This document shows, piece after piece, positions 33,251-42,850 of a DNA stretch of 64,000 nt. Within the stretch, counting starts at the first letter, position 1. Every line of letters starts with the position of its first letter. The stretch lies in contig JBCCTU010000002.1 in assembly GCA_039198065.1 (NCBI GenBank), positions 124,001 through 188,000 of the forward strand, in the 5' to 3' direction. The notes under the pieces are model-generated. The model was given only the letters and a program-made list of their open reading frames with translations, did no database searches and had not been told where the DNA came from. The DNA is from CALHVX01 sp039198065. Its GTDB lineage: Bacteria > Pseudomonadota > Gammaproteobacteria > Pseudomonadales > Azotimanducaceae. The position numbers and the translations under genes were made by a program.

Positions 33251-35908
33251 GTGCCCCGAACCGACCTGCCCACCGGCACCGTAACGCTGTGCCTTACCGA
33301 CATCGAAGGATCGACCCGGCTGTTGAATCGGGTGGGGGCCGAGGTGTACGCCCGAATGCTGGCGGTTCATCGCGATGTGATCCGTAACTGCGTTCACCGC
33401 TACGGCGGAGTCGAAGTGGATACTCAGGGGGACGCGTTTTTTCTGGCATTCCCCGCGGCAGCGGCTGCCGTCGAGGCGGTCGCGGCTATTCAGCGCGGGT
33501 TGATCGATGCGCCCTGGGAAGGGCAGGAACCGATCGCGATCCGTATTGGCCTACACACCGGGGAGCCGCAACGTACCGACGAAGGTTACGTTGGGATGGA
33601 TGTCCATGAGGCCGCCCGAGTCTCGGCGCTTGGTCATGGCGGGCAGGTACTGCTGAGCGAACGTCTCGCTCGCGAGGTGGCGCCCGAGCTGCCGGACAAC
33701 CTAGCGTTACGCGACCTCGGTGAGCACCTACTGAAGGATGTGCCGGAACCGCAGCAGCTGTTCCAGCTTCAAATTGAGGGCTTGCGCTCTGATTTCCCTC
33801 CGCTGCGCTCGCGGGCGTCGGCCCCGAACAATCTGCCGCAGACGCTGACGCCGTTCATCGGCCGCGAGCCTGTGATCGCTGAGCTGCTGGACCTAATCAG
33901 AGCCCCGCAGACGCGCGTCGTGACCCTTGTTGGTCCCGGGGGCACAGGCAAGAGCCGGCTCGGTCTGCGGGCGGCAGATGAACTGTTGCCGTCGTTTAAA
34001 GATGGTGTCTTTCTCGTACCGCTCGTGAGTATCACCGACCCAAAGCTCGTGGCCTCGCAGATCGCGACGACCCTCGGCATTCGGGAAACCGGCGAGGAAC
34101 CACAGGTGGTGCTTGCCAACGGCCTCCGTGATCGAGAGATGCTCCTGCTTCTGGACAACTTCGAGCAAGTCCAGGCGGCGACCCGCGTCGTAGCGGACCT
34201 GGCGCGGGACTGCCCAGGTATCAAGTTTCTGGTTACGTCCCGCGAAGCGCTGCGCATCGCCGGCGCGCGGGCGTTTCAGGTGCCACCGCTGGATCTCCCC
34301 GAGGAGCAGGACTGGCATCGCTACGAGCGCGTCGTTGATTCGGAAGCCGTGCGCCTGTTCGTTGAACGCGCTCGAACGGCGCGGCCCGAGTTCGAGCTGG
34401 TTCCGGACAACGCTGCTCTGGTTGCGGAAATCTGCCAACGCTTGGACCGCCTGCCGCTGGCGATTGAACTTGCCGCGGCGCGGGTGGCCACGATGCCGCT
34501 GGATCGGATTCTCCGCGGTATGCAGCGGCGTCTCAAAATGTTGACCGGCGGTGGCGCGGATTTGCTCGTGCATCAGACCACGCTGCGCGACTTGATTGCC
34601 TGGTCCTACGACCTGTTGGACGAGGACGAGAAACGCCTCTGGACGCGCCTGGCCGTGTTCAACGGTGGCGCGACGATCGCTGCGGCGCAGGCCGTGTGCG
34701 ATCTCGATGATGAGTTCGACATCGAGCTCGATGCCGAATCGTTGGCTGCAAAAAGCCTGATTCGCTACGAGTTCAGCGTCACGGACTCTGGCTCCGGTGG
34801 CGAGCCCGGTTCACGGCTGCAGATGCTTGAGACGCTGCGTGAGTTTGCCCTCGAGCGCTTGCGGGAAGAACCGGAGTACGACGAGCTCGTCGAACGCCAC
34901 CGGCACTGGTTCGCGTCGCTTACGGAACGCGCAGCGGCGGGCTACCGCGGACCGGACCATGAGCAGTGGCTGGCGATCCTCGCCGTGGAGTTGCCGAACC
35001 TGCGCTCGGCGCTCGAACGGGCGATCAAGAATCAGGAAGAGCGAACGGCACTGCTGTTTGCCGCACGGCTGTGGTTCTTCTTTTACCAGCGCGGGTTACT
35101 CAGCGAGGGTCGCACCCGACTGGAAAGTGTGTTGAAGGCGTTTCCACAGGGTGAGCCTGCGCTACTCGGACAGTGTGAGCTCGGGGTCGGAACACTGGCG
35201 CGACAGCAGAACGATGTCGACGTGGCGTGGACCCATACGCTGGCGGCCCGCGAGCTGTTCGAGCGGGCCGGTGATGCCAACGGCGTTGCTGATGCCGAAT
35301 CGGGTCTTGGCAGTATTGCCCAGCGTCGGGGGGACCTTGATCAGGCCGAGTGGCACCTGAGTGACGCCCTGGCCCGTTTCCGCGCGCTTAACAACGAAGA
35401 GCGGTTGAGTTTTACGCTTACCGCCCTCGGTGCGGTCAAGCACATCTCCGCGGATTTGGACGCGGCCGAAGCGCTGTACCAGGAAGCGCTCGCCATCGGG
35501 CGCAAACGACAAGATAAGAACGCCGTGGCAACCGCGCTTGTTAACCTGGGAGAACTTGCGGCGGAGCAATTGCGCCTCGACGATGCCCGGCGCTACACGG
35601 CGGAAAGTCTGCAGCTCTACAGCGAGCTCGAGCTGAATAACGCCATTGCGTTTACGTTGGAAGTGCTGGCCGGCCTGAGCGTGGATGAACATCCGGCAAC
35701 CGGCGTCGTGTTGCTGGGAGCGGCAAGCGGCCTGCGTGTGCGCCTGAACACACCGATCGAGAGCTTTAACGCTGAGCGATTAGCGCGCGACGAGGCGCGT
35801 CTCCGGACGGCCCTGGGTCCGGCCGAGTTCGATCGTCATTGGTCGCTGTCGCAGGAGCTGTCCCTCACCGAAGTGTTGCGCAGAGCCCAGCGGATTGCTG
35901 CGGACTGA
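33251..35908 (+). CDS. Class III nucleotidyl cyclase-like, ATPase and TPR protein
   Basis: 885 residues. The N-terminal class III cyclase domain keeps both metal Asp (D17 in LTDIEGST, D61 in TQGDAFF) and Arg124, but the purine-Lys position is Asp57 and the transition-state Asn position is His120 (VHEAAR). Canonical cAMP/cGMP synthesis is therefore doubtful. Then come a P-loop ATPase of the AfsR/NB-ARC kind (GPGGTGKSRLG near 230; LLLLDNFEQV; TSREALR) and about 300 residues of TPR-like helical repeats. The start GTG 33251 leads directly into the cyclase domain. It is probably a signal-transduction NTPase, with unknown input. It stands alone, 225 nt after the giant gene. Confidence 0.9.
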   Translation: MPRTDLPTGTVTLCLTDIEGSTRLLNRVGAEVYARMLAVHRDVIRNCVHRYGGVEVDTQGDAFFLAFPAAAAAVEAVAAIQRGLIDAPWEGQEPIAIRIGLHTGEPQRTDEGYVGMDVHEAARVSALGHGGQVLLSERLAREVAPELPDNLALRDLGEHLLKDVPEPQQLFQLQIEGLRSDFPPLRSRASAPNNLPQTLTPFIGREPVIAELLDLIRAPQTRVVTLVGPGGTGKSRLGLRAADELLPSFKDGVFLVPLVSITDPKLVASQIATTLGIRETGEEPQVVLANGLRDREMLLLLDNFEQVQAATRVVADLARDCPGIKFLVTSREALRIAGARAFQVPPLDLPEEQDWHRYERVVDSEAVRLFVERARTARPEFELVPDNAALVAEICQRLDRLPLAIELAAARVATMPLDRILRGMQRRLKMLTGGGADLLVHQTTLRDLIAWSYDLLDEDEKRLWTRLAVFNGGATIAAAQAVCDLDDEFDIELDAESLAAKSLIRYEFSVTDSGSGGEPGSRLQMLETLREFALERLREEPEYDELVERHRHWFASLTERAAAGYRGPDHEQWLAILAVELPNLRSALERAIKNQEERTALLFAARLWFFFYQRGLLSEGRTRLESVLKAFPQGEPALLGQCELGVGTLARQQNDVDVAWTHTLAARELFERAGDANGVADAESGLGSIAQRRGDLDQAEWHLSDALARFRALNNEERLSFTLTALGAVKHISADLDAAEALYQEALAIGRKRQDKNAVATALVNLGELAAEQLRLDDARRYTAESLQLYSELELNNAIAFTLEVLAGLSVDEHPATGVVLLGAASGLRVRLNTPIESFNAERLARDEARLRTALGPAEFDRHWSLSQELSLTEVLRRAQRIAAD

Positions 35909-36086
35909 ACGCCACCGTTCGCTACAAGGTGCTCACGAACTGCGCCCAAGGCTGCAACTTGGTGACCCGCTGCCAGTGCTAGGGTGTTTTCCCGAGAGTG
36001 ACCGCAGCCGTGCGTCACGGACCTGAATGCCGCATGGACCGGGCATCGGACCATGGCCCCGTGGGGCTGCAGACAGGGGGCATCGA

Positions 36087-36710
36087 GTGCAACACCAGCT
36101 ATCGTCCACAGACGCCAAGAAGCGCGCTCCCGCGCGGCGTCAGTGGTGGCAAACCGCGGCCTTTGCGGCACTTCTGACGACGGCGTGCGTCGGCGGTGCA
36201 GCGGCGGCCTTTGGGGTCACGGACCCCGCACTTCATGCGGCCGGCCTGGTCGACGACACCGCCGCACCCGCCGACGATGCCCGGGTGCGTACCTTGCTCA
36301 CCTTGCTCGACGTCAGTACGACGACGGCCGAGATGGGGCCGCTGATCGCCGAGCAGTTCGCTCTAACGCTTACGGAGGAAAATCCGGAGTTGAACGAAGG
36401 CGTCGCCCAGAGTTTTCGACAGGCGCTGCTGGATGTCCTGGGGGGCGATCTGAGCGACAACGACAGCCGCCTCTGGCGTTCTTACCTAGATCTGTACAAA
36501 CGCAACTTTAGTGCCGCAGAAGTCGACGATCTAATCGCCTTCTACAGTTCTAAAACAGGCCGTAAATACCTGAAACAGCAGCAATTGTTGTTTGAAGAAT
36601 CCGGTTTAGTCATTCAGGCCTGGGTGTATGGAGCTAAGGACCGGGTCATTTTGCGCTTCGAAGAACTCATGGCGCAGCGGAGCCTCGATCCGGCCGCGCT
36701 GCCTAACTGA
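36087..36710 (+). CDS. DUF2059 domain protein, probably periplasmic
   Basis: A 207-residue protein. An Arg/Lys-rich start and hydrophobic segment (TAAFAALLTTACVGGAAAAFG) form a signal peptide or membrane anchor. The C-terminal ~100 residues carry the DUF2059 pattern (YLDLYKRNFSAAEVDDLIAFYSSKTGRKYLKQQ). The family is common in Gammaproteobacteria and has no proven function. The GTG at 36087 follows AGGGGG, which decides the start. Neighbours give no clue. Confidence 0.82.
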   Translation: MQHQLSSTDAKKRAPARRQWWQTAAFAALLTTACVGGAAAAFGVTDPALHAAGLVDDTAAPADDARVRTLLTLLDVSTTTAEMGPLIAEQFALTLTEENPELNEGVAQSFRQALLDVLGGDLSDNDSRLWRSYLDLYKRNFSAAEVDDLIAFYSSKTGRKYLKQQQLLFEESGLVIQAWVYGAKDRVILRFEELMAQRSLDPAALPN

Positions 36711-36894
36711 GGCAAGCTCAGGGCGCCCGGCAGCGGGGCGTCCGGCAGCAGGGCGCCGCTGAACGCGTCGGATTTGCGGTACCATTCGGCCCGCACATCC
36801 GTCGGTAGTGGCGCCTCGCTAACCCCACGGGAAGCAGAGGCTCCAGCTGAACTGGCGGCGACCGTTGGCAACCGAGAAGGGAAAGGGTGAACTC

Positions 36895-38325
36895 GTGGCT
36901 GAACAAGCGATTCATGCGGTGGATGACGCTAAAACCGTCATTGCCGGGCTGATTGAGCGTTCTCGCGCTGCTCAGGCGCAGATCGAAAACTACACCCAGG
37001 AGCAGGTCGACGAACTGATCCGGGCGATGGTGTGGAGCGTTGCTCGACCCGGTGTGGCGGAGAAGATCGCGCAGTTCACCGTAGACGAGACCCGGCTCGG
37101 TAACTACGAGGGGAAGTTGCTAAAGATCCAGCGCAAAACCCGCGCAACGCTCATGGACATCATCGATGACAAGTCCGTGGGCGTTCTCGAAGAAGACTCC
37201 GAGCGCAACATCGTCAGGATTGCCAAGCCGATGGGGATCATCGGCGCGCTGGCGCCGTCGACCAACCCCGAAGCGACGCCGGTCATCAAGGGCATCCACG
37301 CCGTCAAAGGCCGAAACTCGATCATCATTGCGCCGCATCCGCGGGCAAAGCGTACCAACAAGCTTATCTGCGACTACCTGCGTGCTGCGCTGCGGGCCTG
37401 CGGTGCGCCGGAAGACCTTGTCATTGGCATTGAAGAGCCGAGTCTCGAGCTCACCAATGAACTCATGCGCCAGTGTGACCGGGTGTTGGCGACGGGGGGC
37501 GGTGCCATGGTGACCGCCGCCTATTCGAGCGGCACGCCGGCGCTTGGTGTGGGCGTTGGGAACGCGGTAATCACTGTCGACGAAACGGCGGACCTCGATG
37601 ACGCCGCAGAAAAGATCCGGATTTCAAAAACGCTGGACCTCGCGGCCAGCTGTTCGTCTGACAATGCGGTGATTCTTGTCGACGCGATCTACGACGCCAT
37701 GCTTTCAAAACTCGTCGCCGAGGGCGGTTACGTACTCGACGCGGCAGACAAGGCGCGGCTTGAGGCGGCGCTGTGGCACGACGGCCATCTCAACACGGCC
37801 ATCGTTGCGCAACCGGCCTCGGTCATTGCCGACGCTGCTGGGATCACCATTCCCGACGGCGTCCAGTTTTTCATTGTTCCGGAAACGGGTTGCGGACCCG
37901 AGTATCCGTTCAGCGGTGAAAAGCTCACCGTCACTATGGCGCTGTACCGCGCCCGGGATATCGACCACGCCATCGAGCTGACCAACGCGATACAGGCCTA
38001 TCAGGGCCAAGGCCACAGCTGCGGAATTTACTCCAACAGTGATGACCACATCATGCGGTTGGCGAACCGAACGCGGACGTCGCGAGTCATGGTCAATCAG
38101 CCGCAGTCCGCATCGAACAGCGGCAACCTGTGGAACGGCATGCGGCAGACGTTCTCGCTCGGCTGTGGCTCCTGGGGTGGAAACGGCACCAACAACAACA
38201 TCAGCTGGCGAGACCTGATTAACGAGACCTGGGTTTCCAAGCCGTTGCAACAAACGAAAGAACTCCCCGCGGACAGCGAGCTGTTCGGCGATGTGATTGG
38301 GAAGCTCGCCTCGCTCCCTGAGTAA
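36895..38325 (+). CDS. CoA-acylating aldehyde dehydrogenase (EutE/SauS-like)
   Basis: A 476-residue aldehyde dehydrogenase of the acylating branch, converting an aldehyde and CoA to acyl-CoA with NAD(P). Motifs include APSTNPEATP near 125, RVLATGGGAMVTAAYSSGTPALGVG and the nucleophile C253 in AASCSSDNAVIL. The acylating branch lacks the general-base Glu of the hydrolytic dehydrogenases, as here. Overall sequence resembles sulfoacetaldehyde or acetaldehyde dehydrogenases, so sulfonate or ethanolamine-type degradation is possible, but no such pathway genes are nearby. GTG 36895 follows GGGAAAGGGTGAA; TTG 36865 adds ten poorly conserved residues. Confidence 0.9.
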   Translation: MAEQAIHAVDDAKTVIAGLIERSRAAQAQIENYTQEQVDELIRAMVWSVARPGVAEKIAQFTVDETRLGNYEGKLLKIQRKTRATLMDIIDDKSVGVLEEDSERNIVRIAKPMGIIGALAPSTNPEATPVIKGIHAVKGRNSIIIAPHPRAKRTNKLICDYLRAALRACGAPEDLVIGIEEPSLELTNELMRQCDRVLATGGGAMVTAAYSSGTPALGVGVGNAVITVDETADLDDAAEKIRISKTLDLAASCSSDNAVILVDAIYDAMLSKLVAEGGYVLDAADKARLEAALWHDGHLNTAIVAQPASVIADAAGITIPDGVQFFIVPETGCGPEYPFSGEKLTVTMALYRARDIDHAIELTNAIQAYQGQGHSCGIYSNSDDHIMRLANRTRTSRVMVNQPQSASNSGNLWNGMRQTFSLGCGSWGGNGTNNNISWRDLINETWVSKPLQQTKELPADSELFGDVIGKLASLPE

Positions 38326-38357
38326 GTCTGCCGCGGGGTACTAGGGTAGCCGAGGTC

Positions 38358-39548
38358 TCAGCGGAGCACCGCGGTTACCGCTTCTGCAACCCGATCAAGC
38401 TTGGCCTCCGACAACCCGGCGACGTTGATGCGCGACGAGCGTAAGGCGTACACCGCATGATCGTCGCGCAGCCGGTCGATCTGCATCGGGCTCAGTCCCA
38501 GCAGCGAAAACATGCCTCGCTGTTGCTCGATGAAGCTGAAATCCCGGGGTGCCTGGCGTTCCGCTAAGGCCCGCGCTAAACCCACGCGCATCCCGTTTAG
38601 GTGGGCTCGCATGGCGCTCACTTCTGCTTGCCACTCAGATCGCAGCTCGTCACTCGACAGAATAAGCCCGGCGATGCCACCGCCGTGAAAGGGCGCCATG
38701 GTGTAGCTGCGACGCGCCAGAGAGATGGCCTGACTATGGGCAGCAGTCGCCGTGCGGTCATCCTGCATGGCAATGAGCAGAGCCCCGGTTCGCTCCCGGT
38801 AGAGGCCGAAGTTCTTTGAACAGGATGCCGCAATCAACACTTCCGGCAGCCGTTCAACGGCCGCCCGTAGGCCATAGGCGTCCTCATCGAGGCCGTAGGC
38901 GAACCCCTGGTAGGCATTATCGATAAACGGGATCAGCCGCCGTTCCAGGCACAGCGCCAGTACCCGATCCCAGTCCTCCCGCGAAAGGTCGGCACCGGTT
39001 GGGTTGTGACAGCCGGCTTGCAACAGCACCAGGTCCTGGGGTTCAGCGCGCCCGAGAGCCGTCAGCATGGCATCGACGGTGAGCGTGCTGCCCTCAGAGT
39101 CGTAGTAGGGATACTCGAACACACGCAGGCCGGCGCTTTGCAGCAGTGGGTAGTGATTCGCCCAGGTTGGATCGCTGACCCAGATTCGCTTCGGTGTCGC
39201 CAGTGCAGCGAGTTCGGCGCCGATTCGCACGGCGCCGCAACCGCCCGGGGTTTGCAGCAGGTGTACCCGCGTCCGGGTGGCGGCGGCGAGATCCGGCCCG
39301 AGCAGAACCGTGCGCATACCCTCGAGAAACGCCGGGTCGCCGGCCTGGCCGATGTAGGCTTTGCTGTCCTGGTTCGCCAGTAGTCGGGCTTCGGCGGTCT
39401 TAACGGATTTGAGGATCGGTGTGACGCCCTGTTCGTCCTGAAACACACCCACGGTGAGGCCGACCTTGTCGGGCCTCGGGTCGTCGGCGAAGGCGCGTGA
39501 TAATCCTAGGATCGGGTCCGGAGGGGTCACCTCGAGTTCGGAAAACAT
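38358..39548 (-). CDS. Aromatic amino acid/aspartate aminotransferase (class I)
   Basis: A 396-residue PLP enzyme of the AspC/TyrB group. The start MFSELEVTPPDPILGLSRAF and VGVFQDEQGVTPILKSV are characteristic. Substrate and cofactor motifs include QAGCHNPTGADL, FIDNAYQGFAYG and the PLP-lysine in AASCSKNFGLYRER. Arg in the SSRINVAGL end binds the alpha-carboxylate. It transfers amino groups between aromatic or dicarboxylic amino acids and 2-oxoglutarate. ATG 39548 is the family start. It converges on the acylating dehydrogenase and diverges from the small hypothetical gene. Confidence 0.94.
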   Translation of the reverse strand: MFSELEVTPPDPILGLSRAFADDPRPDKVGLTVGVFQDEQGVTPILKSVKTAEARLLANQDSKAYIGQAGDPAFLEGMRTVLLGPDLAAATRTRVHLLQTPGGCGAVRIGAELAALATPKRIWVSDPTWANHYPLLQSAGLRVFEYPYYDSEGSTLTVDAMLTALGRAEPQDLVLLQAGCHNPTGADLSREDWDRVLALCLERRLIPFIDNAYQGFAYGLDEDAYGLRAAVERLPEVLIAASCSKNFGLYRERTGALLIAMQDDRTATAAHSQAISLARRSYTMAPFHGGGIAGLILSSDELRSEWQAEVSAMRAHLNGMRVGLARALAERQAPRDFSFIEQQRGMFSLLGLSPMQIDRLRDDHAVYALRSSRINVAGLSEAKLDRVAEAVTAVLR

Positions 39549-39631
39549 GGGGTGCAGGTCCACGCAACGTTGAGTCGCTATGGTCGCACACAATGACGGT
39601 CGGGCGACGGACACTGGCGGACTATCGCGCA

Positions 39632-39952
39632 ATGTCGTCGCTCAACGAACAGTTTGCCGATCTTGCGAGCACGCTGCGGGCGCTTATCGGATTGCTCGAT
39701 GAGGCGGACGCGTCGTTCTGGGTGCCGTATCTCAAACGCGGACTGCTGCAGGTCGAAGCGCACAAGCTGGCTGGCGCCACCTTTGTACTCGGCTGCTACG
39801 GCGGCGCTGAGACGTTTTCCGATCTCACCATTGGTGAGCAGTTTCGGGAGGCCGAACCGTTGCGCTACCGCAACCTCAACGCGCGGCTCAACCAATTGCG
39901 TACGGACTGTTTCGAGGTGGCAAACGCGATTGCCGCCCGACGCCACTGGTAG
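39632..39952 (+). CDS. Conserved hypothetical protein (possibly DUF6966-like)
   Basis: A 106-residue helical protein opening MSSLNEQFADLASTLRALIG. The stretch GCYGGAETFSDLTI recalls the GGMGSF-type motif of DUF6966 proteins, but I am not certain. No signal peptide, membrane segment or catalytic motif is visible. The start could also be the ATG at 39593, 13 codons upstream. It is divergent from the aminotransferase gene. Confidence 0.6.
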   Translation: MSSLNEQFADLASTLRALIGLLDEADASFWVPYLKRGLLQVEAHKLAGATFVLGCYGGAETFSDLTIGEQFREAEPLRYRNLNARLNQLRTDCFEVANAIAARRHW

Positions 39953-40024
39953 ATCGCTAAGACAGATTGCCGAGACAGCTCGCCAGGAGCGGATGTCAGG
40001 ACCGGAAGCCAGGACCGTGCGCCG

Positions 40025-42199
40025 CTAAGGCTCGGCATCCGGATTCAACGCAGCAAGTACGAACGCGTACTCCTCAGCTGTTTCTTCAAGCGCTTCGAAA
40101 CGACCACTGCGACCGGCGTGGCCGGACGTCATGTTGGTCTTCAAGAGTACTAGCGCGTCGTTTTGGTTGAGGCTGCGCAGCCGGGCCACGTATTTTGCAG
40201 CCTCCCAGTAGGTCACGCGCGGATCGTTGAGGCCGGCGGTGACCAGTACCGCCGGGTAGTCTGCGGGCTTTAGCTGATCGTAGGGGCTGTAGCTGAGCAA
40301 CAGGTCGAAAGCGTCCGGATCTTCGATCGGGTTGCCCCACTCGGGCCACTCGATCGGCGTTAGCGGCAGCGTCGCATCGAGCATGGTGTTCAGCACATCG
40401 ACAAAGGGTACGTGCAGAACCGCCGCACCGGGCAGCGTCGGATCCTGGTTCAAAGCGGCACCGACAAGCTCACCGCCGGCGCTGCCACCGACGTAGGCGA
40501 TGCGCCGCTTGCCGGTCAATCCCCGGTCGACGAGCGCTCGGGCGACGTCGACAAAGTCGTTGAAGGTATTGGTTCGCTGGGTGAGCTTGCCGCTCGCGTA
40601 CCAGTGATGACCGAGATCGTCACCCCCGCGAATGTGCGCAATGGCGAATGTCACGCCCCGGTTGAGCAAGGCCAGGCGGTTGCTGCTGAAGCCCGGTGTC
40701 GTGGCGATCCCGTAGGCGCCATAGCCGTAAAGGTAGAGCGGTCGATCGGGTTGCGGCGGAAACCGCTTGGCGTAGACCAGGCTGACGGGTACGGCTGTGC
40801 CGTCGCGCGCAGTGATCAGGAGGCGCTCCGTATTGTATTCATCGGCTAGGTAACCGCCGGGAACGGCGCGGACCTTTTGCGTTTCCAGGGTGCCGCTGTC
40901 GAGGTCGTAGTCGAATACGGTGCTTGGGCAGGTTAACGCTTCGTAGCCGATGCGTAACCGACGCGTATCGGGCTCTGCGTTCATGCCGAGGTATGCGACG
41001 TAGCTTGCATCTGGAAACGGGACGCGTTGCTCGTTGCCATCGGGGTACAGCAACACGATCTGGTCTAACCCCTGCCACCGCTCAGCCGAGGCAATGAACG
41101 AGGCAAAGGCCGCGTAGCCCATCAGGTAACGTTGATCCGTTCCCGATCGCAGCAGGCTCCAGTGCGCTTCGTCCGGTGTCGCGGTCGGTGCCGCATAAAG
41201 GGCGTAGTTGGCGACGTCTCGATTGCTTCGGATCACCAGTCGCCGCCCGTCGTGATCCACCTCGTACTCGTGGCCGGCGCGACGGGCCGCGATCCGCTGC
41301 GGAGGTGCGAGCGGCTGCCGCAACGGCAGCAGGTGAACTTCCGAGGTTTCGTGGTCACCGCTGCTGATGATCAGGTAGTGCTCGGACTGACTGCTTTCGA
41401 GCCCGAGGCGGAAGCCCGGGTCGGGTTCGTCCAACACGAGCGTCGAGCGACCCGTGGCCAGATCCAGACGTCGGAGCTGTGCCGGCCGCCATTCCGCATT
41501 CAGTGCGAGGTAAAACAGGTAGCGGCTGCAAGCCGAGAACACCGGTGCGCCCAGCGTGTCGTCGACGACCCAGGTGGGCTGCACCGAATCAGGAAAACGA
41601 AGCACCTCGAGCCGGAAGCGTTCGTCTCCGGACCGATCGATGCTGCGCGCGAGCCAGCGGTCGTTCGGAGCCAGGTCCCAGCCGCCGAGTGCGAAATTAT
41701 CGCTGCCGCCCGCTGCGGCCAGCGCGGCTTCATTAAGCACCGTGCGGTAACTATCGCGCGGCGGGGTGTCGGTCCTCGCCGGCGCCCGCTCCCAGATCCG
41801 GTACTGGGCGCCGGCAGCGAAGCGCCAGCGGTACCAGTAGCCACGATAATGCCAGGGAACGCCCTCATCGGCGTCCGGAATGCGGCTGCGAAGTTCATCG
41901 GCAAGGGCTTCGATAGAATCTCCGTGCCCCTTCCGCCAGTGCTCAAAGTAGTCGTTCTCAGCGGTCAGATAGGCAAGGATCTCGGGCCGGTTTACCTCCG
42001 GATAGTCCGGATCCCGAAGCCAAGCGTAGGGGTCGCTCCACTGCCGACCGTGGCGCGTATGCACCAGCGGTTTGCCGCTGGCCTGTGGTGGGTTTCGTCG
42101 GGTAGGGACGTCGGGATCGACCTGAGAGCCGTCGGAATGGGTCACGGCGAGTTGAGTGCTCTTTTGCGGATTCTGACCTATGCTACTCCTAGGTCGCAC
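40025..42199 (-). CDS. ptrB: Oligopeptidase B (S9A prolyl-oligopeptidase family)
   Basis: A 724-residue serine peptidase that cleaves short peptides after basic residues. The N-terminal WSDPYAWLRD and ILAYLTAENDYFEHW are typical. A seven-bladed propeller occupies about 80-400 and the alpha/beta-hydrolase catalytic domain the rest. The triad fits S573 (GGSAGGELVG), D659 (LNDPRVTYWE) and H694 (SGHAGRSGR). The cytosolic form has no signal. GTG 42199 is the longest start; a GTG at 42145 would trim 18 residues. Confidence 0.93.
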   Translation of the reverse strand: MRPRSSIGQNPQKSTQLAVTHSDGSQVDPDVPTRRNPPQASGKPLVHTRHGRQWSDPYAWLRDPDYPEVNRPEILAYLTAENDYFEHWRKGHGDSIEALADELRSRIPDADEGVPWHYRGYWYRWRFAAGAQYRIWERAPARTDTPPRDSYRTVLNEAALAAAGGSDNFALGGWDLAPNDRWLARSIDRSGDERFRLEVLRFPDSVQPTWVVDDTLGAPVFSACSRYLFYLALNAEWRPAQLRRLDLATGRSTLVLDEPDPGFRLGLESSQSEHYLIISSGDHETSEVHLLPLRQPLAPPQRIAARRAGHEYEVDHDGRRLVIRSNRDVANYALYAAPTATPDEAHWSLLRSGTDQRYLMGYAAFASFIASAERWQGLDQIVLLYPDGNEQRVPFPDASYVAYLGMNAEPDTRRLRIGYEALTCPSTVFDYDLDSGTLETQKVRAVPGGYLADEYNTERLLITARDGTAVPVSLVYAKRFPPQPDRPLYLYGYGAYGIATTPGFSSNRLALLNRGVTFAIAHIRGGDDLGHHWYASGKLTQRTNTFNDFVDVARALVDRGLTGKRRIAYVGGSAGGELVGAALNQDPTLPGAAVLHVPFVDVLNTMLDATLPLTPIEWPEWGNPIEDPDAFDLLLSYSPYDQLKPADYPAVLVTAGLNDPRVTYWEAAKYVARLRSLNQNDALVLLKTNMTSGHAGRSGRFEALEETAEEYAFVLAALNPDAEP

Positions 42200-42237
42200 G
42201 GATGCGCGCCCGGAACAGTGCTCGAGAAACCATGCAT

Positions 42238-42281
42238 CATCGCTGTCGCGACAGTGATGCGCTTCACCAACGCGGTGAAGC
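42238..42281. promoter_or_regulatory. Two adjacent inverted repeats between ptrB and the STAS-like gene
   Basis: CTGTCGCGACAG (42243-42254) is a perfect 12-bp palindrome, and flanking CATC/GATG extend it to about 22 bp with one mismatch. Directly after it, GCTTCACC (42261-42268) and GGTGAAGC (42274-42281) form an 8-bp stem with loop AACGC. Neither is followed by a T-run, so they look like operator sites or a leader structure. They lie in the 172-bp divergent gap. Confidence 0.4.
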
Positions 42282-42371
42282 CTCGCAGAATGTCGATCGA
42301 ACGCATCTCCCGGCTCGATGCCCTGCGCGGTATCGACACCAGGCTTGACCGCCCGATGCAGGGGCTAGGTG

Positions 42372-42743
42372 ATGGAACATACGATTACGATCGACCCGCA
42401 GCGCAACCTCATAGTGGTTTCGCTGCGCGGAGAATTTGAGTTTGCCGATGTCAAAGCGGCGGTAGAAGAACTCATGGCGCGGCCCGATTACCGGGCCAGT
42501 CTGAACGCCCTCTACGACCTGCGCGGTGTGACCTTCGGAGCCGTATCCTCCGATGCCCTGCAGAAACTGTCGTTCGAGATTGCCGACCCGTCCTGGGACG
42601 GCACCCGCTTCGCTCTGGTCGCCGACGACGACGACGTGTTTGGCATCTGCCGGATCTATTGCGCGGTGGCCAGCGAGTCCGGCGAACAGCAGCGTAAAGC
42701 CTTTCGGGATTTCGACTCTGCCGAGCAGTGGGTCCTGCACTAG
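42372..42743 (+). CDS. Small STAS/SpoIIAA-like protein
   Basis: A 123-residue protein of alternating strands and helices. The pattern EHTITIDPQRNLIVVSLRGEFEFADVKAAVEEL and the strand-helix layout (ALYDLRGVTFG ... FALVADDDDVFGICRIYCAVA ... EQWVLH) match the SpoIIAA/STAS-like fold of small single-domain proteins. No phosphorylation serine can be assigned. Function is unknown, and no partner kinase is nearby. GTG 42369 is one codon upstream of the chosen ATG; the AGGGGCTAGG before it serves as the ribosome site for both. Confidence 0.72.
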   Translation: MEHTITIDPQRNLIVVSLRGEFEFADVKAAVEELMARPDYRASLNALYDLRGVTFGAVSSDALQKLSFEIADPSWDGTRFALVADDDDVFGICRIYCAVASESGEQQRKAFRDFDSAEQWVLH

Positions 42744-42850
42744 CGGCCTAGGAACCTGGTCTGACCAGAGTACAGGTTTCTGTTTGAACTCTTGCTGCGA
42801 AGCGCCTAGCGTTACCAATGGTTTGCGTGAACACGGACAGCTTTGTAGCT

